DNA of 64,000 nt, taken from the NCBI GenBank assembly GCA_963995525.1, contig OZ023218.1:49890181-49954180 (forward strand), in the 5' to 3' direction. Below, one piece after another: positions 56,310 to 64,000 of this stretch. The notes under the pieces are model-generated. The model was given only the letters and a program-made list of their open reading frames with translations, had not been told where the DNA came from and searched no databases. Source of the stretch: Escarpia spicata (Eukaryota; Annelida; Polychaeta; Sabellida; Siboglinidae). The first letter of the stretch is position 1, and every line of letters begins with the position of its first letter. Made by a program: the position numbers and the translations under genes.

Positions 56310-56849
56310 GTAATACGTAGTCACGATGACGTCATTTGACGTAGCGACAATCACCCTTCCGTTGCATTAATTATTCATGATATTTTCGTAACATCATTAT
56401 GTGTGTTGAAATACAGCGTCATATATGAACAAATGTCAAATACACCACCGCCTTTGCCATATCCTTGTCGGTACACATGTTTCAGAGTCAGACAGTATAA
56501 CAAAATACAGCATGGAGATGTCCCTGAATAGCGATAGCTTCTGAAAAGCACCCAGCGAAGATGTGTAGAGAAACATGGAATGCTGAATATCGACGTATTT
56601 GGCTGCAAACTGATTGGCGCTGCAAGCAAATGGGAACGTTCCCGTCGAGAAGTAAGGAACGGTTTCATTTGTCGGAGTGGTGCTTGCTTCAACTGTTTAA
56701 TTGCCGACGTTTCTTTGCCCTGCAATCGAAGGTTAACGCAGATGTGGGTTGATTGATTGAGTGATTGATTGACTGATTGATTGATTTATTTATTTATTGA
56801 CTGACAGACTGACGGATGGACGGACGGACGGACGGACTGGGTGGATGGG

Positions 56850-57182
56850 TAAAGGTAAGTTCTTATATAGCGCAGTATCCAGTCCTCAGGACTGCTCAAA
56901 GCGCTTTACACTTTACTCCCTGGCAGATCTGTTCAATCGAACACTATGTCGACTTCTCTGGGAAGCATTCAGTCACGCTGCAATTAATGTGCGAAGACTA
57001 TTCGTACACAAATACCCACCACTGTCTACAGCCAGGTACTCATTCATACAGGTGAGTGAACTGAAGCAATGCAGAGTAAACAACCTTGCCCAAGGTTCGA
57101 CGCCGCTGCGCAGGATTCGAACTCGCGTTCTCTCAGTCGAGAGTCCGGTGGTCTTACCGCTGCGCTACTGCGTTCCACAGGG
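56850..57182 (-). mobile_element. tRNA-derived SINE
   Basis: On the minus strand, from 57,180 leftward, the sequence has an A box (TAGCGCAGCGG) and a B box (GAGTTCGAATCC) about 35 bp further on, as in tRNA-derived polymerase III promoters. An unrelated body follows, ending near GCGCTATATAAGAACTTACC. Left of it lies a tail of simple GATT/GGAC repeats (56,750-56,840), where SINE tails commonly end in short repeats. Confidence 0.72.
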
Positions 57183-57401
57183 TGGATGGGTGGGTGATGG
57201 GTGGTCGGTGAGTCAGTGAGTCAGTGACTCAGTCAGTCAGCCAGTCACTCATTCAGTCACTCAGTCAGTCAGATATAGAAAGAGGGTGAGTTAGAGACAG
57301 AGATAGAGGGGGGGAGGGGAGTGAGTGAAAGCGAGAGAGTGAGAGGGGAGAGAGAGGAGAGAGCGTAAAAGTTTTAGGTGAGAAAGAGAGAAGGAGAGTA
57401 C

Positions 57402-57640
<239 letters not shown>

Positions 57641-57669
57641 GGGTGAGACAGAGAGTTGTTGAAGCGCAC

Positions 57670-58930
57670 CTCATTTTACGTCGGCGTTCCACTTGCAAGA
57701 CAATTTTTTTAAGTTCGGCCAACTCCTCTTCTTCGAGGATTTCCCTCTCCCGACGCTGGTGTTCCTCCTGAATCGTCATTCTGCAACAGCACAGACCATT
57801 TACGTCAGCGGCAGTGTGGGGTAAAAACTCTGACGTCATACCACAATGTAGTTGTAGCCCAACAACGATCAGCCCAATAACCGGACGGTGCCTCATACAC
57901 ACAGATGCAGACAACGGTTTCGTAACTGTCGTTTAACACATATGACGAAAATTGAAACTGTTTTCCGCTGCGCGTGTTTTCACGATCGTTGCAGGTTATG
58001 TAAAACGTTACCAACTGATGACGTAGGTCGCACCAATGTCAGAACACACGCGCAACAGTTTTGCCTCTGCGGAAGATAACACAATTACGAATAGACATCG
58101 CTACACTGTCACGACGGGCTTTATGTTCATTTTTTCTCGCCCCCCGTTCCATATTTTGACCTAGCCAACAGGTTACGCGATGGTTAGGTCAATTGATGTG
58201 TCCAGTAAGTCTCGGTTTGCGGATGTCACAATCACAATTTGGCGCGTGACCTCCGTCAAGTTTTGTTTTACCAACAATGAAGATTACGGTATATACGTGA
58301 ATAACTTTATTACTGTAGCATGACATCTCATACATCAAACATTTCTGCATACAGTTGTCACTTTAGAAAGTTTGCCTTATGTTATTGTCATAAAGAAATA
58401 CGTTTGTAGCTAGAATTTCAACAAAATATACGGTGGAATGCACCAACGCACCACGTGTTCGACATCAATTTTTTGGCTTGACGGACCTACTGCTAGACAA
58501 CAGGTTACGTGATGTATAGGTCAACTGCGTCACTTTACCAACGCGTGACGTGGCTTGATAACAAAATCAAACATCACGATCGAACGTTTGTTTCATTATG
58601 AACTCGGCTAATACGAACTGAGGCAATAGTGTTACCTCATGGGCCAATGGTTCAAGGAAACAGGCGAGTGGATATCGTCTTAGCATTTAGCGTGTTAATT
58701 ATATATATATATATATATTTATATATATACGTATATATATATACGTATATATATATACGTATATTTAAATGGAGGAGAGAAGTTATACTCACTCTCTGTT
58801 GTAGAGATGTAAAGAGATAATTCCCAGTGCCAACATCATGACAATGGTTCCTAATAGTGCGAGGATAAGGACATTGTTTTTCTGGTGATTAACCCTTTCG
58901 CTCTTGAACGTGACGGTTACCAAGATGCTA
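57670..58930 (-). CDS. Partial gene: two exons of a single-pass membrane protein with a charged coiled-coil-like tail
   Basis: Exon 58,793-58,930 (acceptor CTCTTGCAG, donor GTGAGT) and exon 57,670-57,780 (acceptor TGCTGTTGCAG, donor AG|GTGCGC) join in phase 2 and keep one frame of 82 complete codons. The first exon encodes a short extracellular or lumenal piece (VTVTFKSERVNHQK) and a membrane segment (VLILALLGTIVMMLALGIIS). The second encodes a strongly charged stretch (EEHQRREREILEEEELAELK) likely to form a helix or coiled coil. No family recognised. Upstream exons may lie right of 58,930 or outside the window; the next downstream exon is unresolved. The orientation of the protein in the membrane is not known. 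Confidence 0.65.
58158..58530 (-). repeat. Dispersed repeat, second copy, flanked by a direct motif
   Basis: Matches 42,300-42,680 in reverse. The motif GACCTA...AACAGGTTACG...AGGTCAA occurs at both ends (58,158 and 58,484), about 330 bp apart, as if the unit were part of a tandem pair. It lies inside the intron between the two membrane-protein exons. Confidence 0.73.
58699..58765. repeat. (TA)n/(TACG) microsatellite
   Basis: TA-rich repeats next to the exon donor side. Confidence 0.88.
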
Positions 58931-59801
58931 CTGCAAGAGTCAACAAAACATAACAAGATGTTAACAACATTTAATAAGGGTCAGCATGTCCACGCCAAGC
59001 AACAGACTACAGTTGGCAAGTGACAAGGGAAGCCATTCAAGTATATGTAGCCGGTCATTATGTGGTCACATGTCAGTTTTGTTCATAATCTTTATTCTAT
59101 TTCCACACTGCTAGCATTCAAACAAGGTAGAATAGGTGTTCCGTTAATTACTACATATGCTTTCTCCTATCCAATCTAAGCTATCATTTCATTCACACTG
59201 CGACTGTCTTTTTGTTCTTCTACTTTCCTTACATTTAGAAATAACATTGATGTCCTACACTTGAATATACAATACGTAATGAAGCTTATGAGGCCGCAAG
59301 TTATCTTCCAACTGGCTGTCAATCTGACGTTACTTTTATCTCATGGCTTATTAAACCTTCTACAACGCGTAGAACACCAATTTACTTAAGATTGTAAAAC
59401 AAATTGATAATAATGAAGTGAGTGTTATAAGCACTTCCAAAACCAACAACAATATTTGTTTCACTGTGGCAAGATGGCTGATAGCATGGTGTTGATGCGC
59501 GCGCATTCAAGAAGTGCTGCTCTCATCAGTTCGCAAAGTCCCCAAGTATGTTTAGCATTACGCATTGTCAAGTGATGCAACATTCGCTAGGGGGCGCTCA
59601 CTAAACGGCACCGAGTCTGCATTTACACTCGCTGATTTCACGACGCCTGATTTAAGGTATGAGATGGCATCCTTAACTACTTTCGCAAAGTCCCAAAATG
59701 CGTTTAGTTGAGGGTTGGTCGCCACGTATCACGAGGAAAATATATATCGCTACAATGGCGCCACCTGAAACATGAGTTAATGCACTCTGATGCTAATTTA
59801 A
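58931..59801. other. Intergenic or intronic sequence
   Basis: Nothing recognisable. Parts near 59,520 and 59,690 resemble each other and 55,440-55,560 weakly (CGCAAAGTCCC-like segments), perhaps an old dispersed repeat. Confidence 0.35.
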
Positions 59802-61545
59802 CCAGATTTAACAAGATTGCCACCCAGATTTAACAAGATTTAACAAGATTGCCACCCAGAGAATTAACTCTAGGTAGCAGGTGGACAAGGAAGCCCTTGG
59901 CTTTTCGAGAGTCCGACCTTTTTATCTATGTGTATCCCGCCCGTCTGAGGTATGTGTCGATTTTATTTTTAAACATATTCACGCTACTAGCACCCACACA
60001 ATCAGCAGGTAATCTGTTCCATTCATTTACAGTCCTTTGTGAAAATGAAAATTTTCTGATATCCAATCTACTCTGCTCCTTTGCTAATGCAAGATCATGT
60101 CCTCTAGTCCTTCTATCTTTCTTAACTGAGAAAAACATATTTCTATCAATATTTTCATAACCCTTCAATATTTTAAACACTTCTATCTGATCTCCTCTCA
60201 ATCTCCTGGTCTCTAATGTTGTTAAACCGCATTTTTTTAGGCGTATTTCATAACTAAGATCCCTCAGATTTTGTATCATTTTAGTTGCTCTCCTCTGCAC
60301 TCTTTCTAGCATATCTATGTCCTTCCTGCGATATGGCCTCCACGCTTGAATACAATATTCTAAATGAGGCCTAACTATTGTTTTGTACAGCGGTATTATT
60401 AGCTCTTTTTCCTTATACGTTATGTTTCGCCTAATTAATCCAAGGATTTGATTTCCTTTTGAAGCTGCAATTCCGCACTGCTCTGAAATCTTCATATCAG
60501 CACTAACGGTTAACCCTAAGTCCTTTTCTTTAACAGTAGTACTTAGTACAGTACCCCCCATTGTATATTCTACCTCTTCGTTCCCATGTCCTATGTGGAG
60601 GCATTTACATTTCCCAAAATTGAACATCATTTGCCATTTTTCAGACCATTTCATCAACCTGTCAAGATCATCTTGTAAATGCTGTCTATCTCCATCACTT
60701 TTAATCCTTCTAAACACTTTTGTATCATCCGCAAATTTCAACACCTTGCTTGTTATTTCATCATCCAAATCGTTGATGTATATTAAGAATAATATAGGAC
60801 CTAATACTGATCCCTGTGGTACCCCACTCAATACCGATTTCCAGTTTGAAGCCTCCCCATCAACTACTACACGTTGTCTTCTGTCAATCAGCCATTGTTC
60901 TATCCAGTTTATTATACCATTTCCTATGCCATGGGCCTTTAGTTTAAGCAGTAATCTTTGATGTGGTACTTTGTCAAAAGCTTTTTGAAAATCTAAGTAG
61001 ACGATATCTACTGGTGTTCCCTCATCTACCCACTTAGTGATGTCTTCCAAAAAACATAACATATTTGTTAAGCATGACCTCGCTTTAAAAAAAACATGTT
61101 GAGATGGGTTTATCAAGTTTTGTTTAACAAGAAAATCCACCATGTGATCTTTAATTAGTCTTTCTAATAATTTACAAATCACTGATGTTAAACTCACTGG
61201 TCTATAGTTCTCTGACTTGTTTCTCGAACCTTTTTTGAATAACGGTATAATGTTTGCTTCTTTCCATTCTAAAGGAACCACTCCCTCTTCTAATGACAAG
61301 TTGAAAACTGTTGCAAGTGGTATGCTAATTTGTTCTACAATTTCCAATAGTAGTTTGGGTGGAATACCATCCACTCCAGGTGATTTATTTTCCTTCATAG
61401 CCCTTATTTTCTTAGCTACCATTTCCGGGGTTACAATTAATTGTCCTAAATAGTCTGACTCTGCCCCCTTGAACTTAGCCTCTGGTATTGGCAGTGAACT
61501 AATATCTTCCCTGGTAAACACTGAACTAAAGTAGATAACTAACTC
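59802..61545 (-). mobile_element. CR1 LINE copy 2, 5'-truncated but with an open RT frame
   Basis: Contains the open ORF2 C-terminal part and the 3' UTR. The 3' end shows duplicated TCTGGGTGGCAATCTTGTTA segments and AATCTTGTTA repeats. The 5' border is at about 61,545, where the sequence passes directly into the 3' UTR of copy 3. Confidence 0.92.
59926..61543 (-). CDS. CR1 ORF2 fragment: reverse transcriptase (intact domain, no endonuclease)
   Basis: About 539 codons open without a stop. Blocks: SPGVDGIPPKLLLE (61-74), EANIIPLFKKGS (102-113), NYRPVSLTSVICKLLERL (119-136), VYLDFQKAFDKVPHQRLLLK (188-207), SGVPQGSVLGPILFLIYIND (246-265), catalytic FADD at 277-280, and the thumb (LIRRNITYKEKELIIPLYKT). 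It ends FKNKIDTYLRRAGYT and stop. The first ten residues are not CR1, so the true protein began further upstream and is truncated before YFSSVFTRED. Without the endonuclease it should not be autonomous, but the open frame shows it is young compared with the other copies. Confidence 0.93.
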
Positions 61546-63680
61546 TAGGTGGCAGGAGGACAAGGAAGCCCTTTGGCTTATCGAAAGTCCAACCCTTTTA
61601 TCTATGTGTAGTTTATTTTTTAAACATATTCACGCTACTAGCACCCACACAATCAGCAGATAATATGTTCCATTCATTTACAGTCTTTGTAAAAATGAGA
61701 ACTTTCTTATATCTAATATAGTCCTTCTATCTGTCTTAAGTGAGAAAAAAAAATATTTCTATCAATATTTTTATAACCATTCATTATTTTAAACACTTCT
61801 ATCTGATCTCCTCTCAATATCCTGGTCTCTAGTGATGTTAAACCATATTCTTTTAGGCGAATTTCATAACTAAGATCCCTCAGTTTTGGTATCATTTTAG
61901 TCGCTCTCCTCTGTACTCTTTCTAGCATATCTATGTCCTTCTTGCGATATGGCCTCCACCCTTGTATACAATATTCTAAATGAGGCCTCACTATAGCTTT
62001 GTACAGCGGTATTATTAGTTATTTTTCCTTGTACACTATATTTCGCCTAAATAATCCAACGATTTGATTTCCCTTTGAAGCTGCAATTCCGCACTGCTCT
62101 GAAACCTTCATATCAGCACTAATGGTTAACCCTAAGTCCTTTTCTTTTACAGTAGTACTTAGTACAGTACCCCGCATTGTATATTATACCTCTTCGTTCC
62201 CATGTCCTGCGTGGAGGCATTTACATTTCCCAAAATTGAACAGCATTTGCCACTTTTCAGACCATTTGATCAATTTGTCAAGATCATCTTGTAAATGTTG
62301 TCTATCTCCATCACCTTTAATCCTTCTAAACACTTTTGTATCATCCGATTTCAACACCTTGCTTGTTATTTCATCATCCAAATCGTTGATATATATTAAG
62401 AATAATATAGGTCCTAGTACTGATCCCTGCGGTACCCCATTCAATACCGATTTCCAGTTTGAAGCCTCCCCATCAACTACTACACGTTGTCTTCTGTCAA
62501 TCAGCCATTTTTCTATCCAGTTTATTAAACCATTTCCTATGCCATGGGCCTTTAGTTTAAGCAGTAATCTTTGATGTGGTACTTTGTCGAAAGCGTTTTG
62601 AAAATCTAAGTAGACGATATCTACTGGTGATCCCTCGTCTACCCACTTAGTGATGTCTTCCAAAAACATACCATATTTGTTAAGCATGACCTCGCTTTAA
62701 AAAACTCATGTTGAGATGGGTTTATCAAGTGTCAAGTTATGTTTAACAGGAAAATCCACCATGTGATCTTTAATTAGTGTTTCTAATAATTTGCAAATCA
62801 CTGATGTTAAACTCACTGGTCTATAGTTCTCTGACTTGTTTTTCGAACCTTTTTTAAATAAAGGTATAATGTTTGCCTCTTTCCATTCTAAAGGAAGAAC
62901 TCCCTCTTCTAATGACAAATTGAAAACGCTAATTTGTTCGACAATTTCCAATAGTAGTTTGGGCGGAATTCCATCCACTCCAGGTGATTTATTATCCTTC
63001 ATAGCCCTTATTTTCTTAGCTACCATTTCCGGGGTTACAATTAATTGTCCTAAATAGTCTGAATCTGCCCCCCTTGAACTTAGCCTCTGGTACTGGCAGT
63101 GAACTAATATCTTCCCTGGTAAACACTGAACTAAAGTACTCATTCAGGTCTTCTGCCATTAAGAATCCCTCTGATATTATATTTCCAGCACTATCTTCTA
63201 GAGGACCGACCTTATCTTGAACTTTCTGTTTGCTTCGAACATACGCATACAAACTCTTGCTGTCATGTTTTATATTACTAGCAAATAGTTGTTTATAGCT
63301 TCTCTTTGAAATTTAATTTCACTGTTTAATATATTCCAGCATTCTGTTGCTGTCTTATTTTTCAGTGTGTTATTCCAGTCTATCTTTGCTAAATATTTCC
63401 TCATGTCCTTATACCTTCCTTTGTGGAAAGTTCTCCTATACTGCTTTTTACTATTCCTTTCTGATTTTACTTTGATGGTAAAATGTATTTGGTTGTGATC
63501 ACTACTCCCCAGTGGCTCACATATCTTGACATTGTCAACTAATTCATTCTGTGAGGACAAAACTTTGTCTAACACATTCTCACTCCTGGTTGGCTCTAGC
63601 ACATGTTGAGAAAGGAAACTGTCTTGTACTAAAACTAACAACTTGTGGTCCTCACTCCCCATACTCTGTAGAGATTTCAC
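61546..63680 (-). pseudogene. CR1 LINE copy 3 (endonuclease end, RT, frameshifted)
   Basis: Runs from the 3' UTR (short 3' truncation at the junction with copy 2) through thumb (61,713-61,991), RT palm (62,184-62,687, where the FADD region reads SDDTKVF after a small deletion), fingers (62,706-63,143), linker (63,016-63,252, KVGPLEDSAGNIISEGFLMA) and the endonuclease end (63,270-63,680, LEPTRSENVLDKVLSS and SSDHNQIHFTIKVKSE). A deletion removes part of the linker, and several frame changes inactivate it. Confidence 0.92.
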
Positions 63681-63684
63681 TGAC

Positions 63685-64000
63685 CTTCTCCGTGAGACTG
63701 ATTTCCAGCAGCACGTAACTGAACCGACCCACGTGGGTGGTCACATCCTCGACCTCGTGATAACACGTCACTGAACCGACCCACGTGGGTGGTCACATCC
63801 TCGACCTCGTGATAACACGTCACTGAACCGACCCACGTGGGTGGTCACATCCTCGACCTCGTGATAACACGTCACTGAACCGACCCACGTGGGTGGTCAC
63901 ATCCTCGACCTCGTGATAACACGTCACTGAACCGACCCACGTGGGTGGTCACATCCTCGACCTCGTGATAACACGAAACACGCCCGATTGTATCGCATCT
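63685..64000 (+). repeat. 52-bp tandem array built from a LINE endonuclease segment
   Basis: At 63,688-63,770 the plus strand reads TDFQQHVTEPTHVGGHILDL and then VITRH, the endonuclease motif of LINEs. The 52-bp piece encoding TEPTHVGGHILDLVITR is repeated five times (63,720-63,975). Because 52 is not a multiple of three, later copies fall out of frame. Window end cuts the following sequence. Confidence 0.85.

Overview
The window is animal nuclear DNA. Three genes with introns could be rebuilt from splice sites and matching codon phases. Most of the rest is transposable elements, often nested, and tandem repeats. There is no operon structure and nothing prokaryotic. The mix (CR1, L2-like and other APE-type LINEs, a LINE with a 2A-like peptide, Ty3/gypsy elements, a terminal-inverted-repeat DNA element, very many 35-60 bp minisatellites) suggests a marine invertebrate. 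A cephalochordate (amphioxus-like) is my best guess, but the sequence alone does not prove it.

Host genes. (1) 46,784-51,951 (-) is a nine-exon gene for a 312-aa PRR5/Protor-like protein, the HbrB-domain subunit of mTORC2; every exon junction keeps the frame and one intron is GC-AG. (2) 22,450-24,794 (-) is a three-exon gene for a 388-aa type I membrane protein with a signal peptide, a Thr/Ser-rich stalk and a short tail. (3) 42,061-44,417 (+) is a two-exon gene for a 284-aa type I membrane protein with an eight-cysteine MANEC/MANSC-type domain. Two exons at 57,670-58,930 (-) belong to a further single-pass membrane protein, and one good orphan exon lies at 56,182-56,309 (+).

Layout. 1-9.9 kb: decayed LINE pieces on both strands (about 1.0-2.5, 3.95-5.26, 7.0-7.6 and 8.4-8.6 kb) plus simple repeats. 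9.9-17.6 kb: an inverted pair of arms made of about 196-bp repeat units; between them is a LINE with a 2A-like peptide and a PHD finger, and the right arm is split by an internally deleted LTR element (14,509-17,315) with a perfect 5-bp target duplication. 18.6-20.2 kb: 5' half of a CR1 element (+). 22.4-24.8 kb: gene 2. 27.3-35.0 kb: a LINE remnant split by a young, almost intact gypsy element (28,080-34,938) with identical LTRs. 35.0-38.5 kb: a DNA transposon with about 150-bp terminal inverted repeats and a decayed ORF I cannot assign to a superfamily. 38.7-45.3 kb: minisatellites and gene 3. 46.8-52 kb: gene 1. 53.2-54.0 kb: a palindromic foldback element. 54.2-54.9 kb: L2-like LINE. 56.8-57.2 kb: tRNA-derived SINE. 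59.8-63.7 kb: two CR1 copies (-). 63.7-64 kb: a LINE endonuclease fragment turned into a 52-bp tandem array.

The host genes look unrelated in function: one cytoplasmic kinase-complex subunit and several cell-surface proteins. The transposons show relative ages by nesting: LINE, then gypsy; satellite arms, then LTR element.
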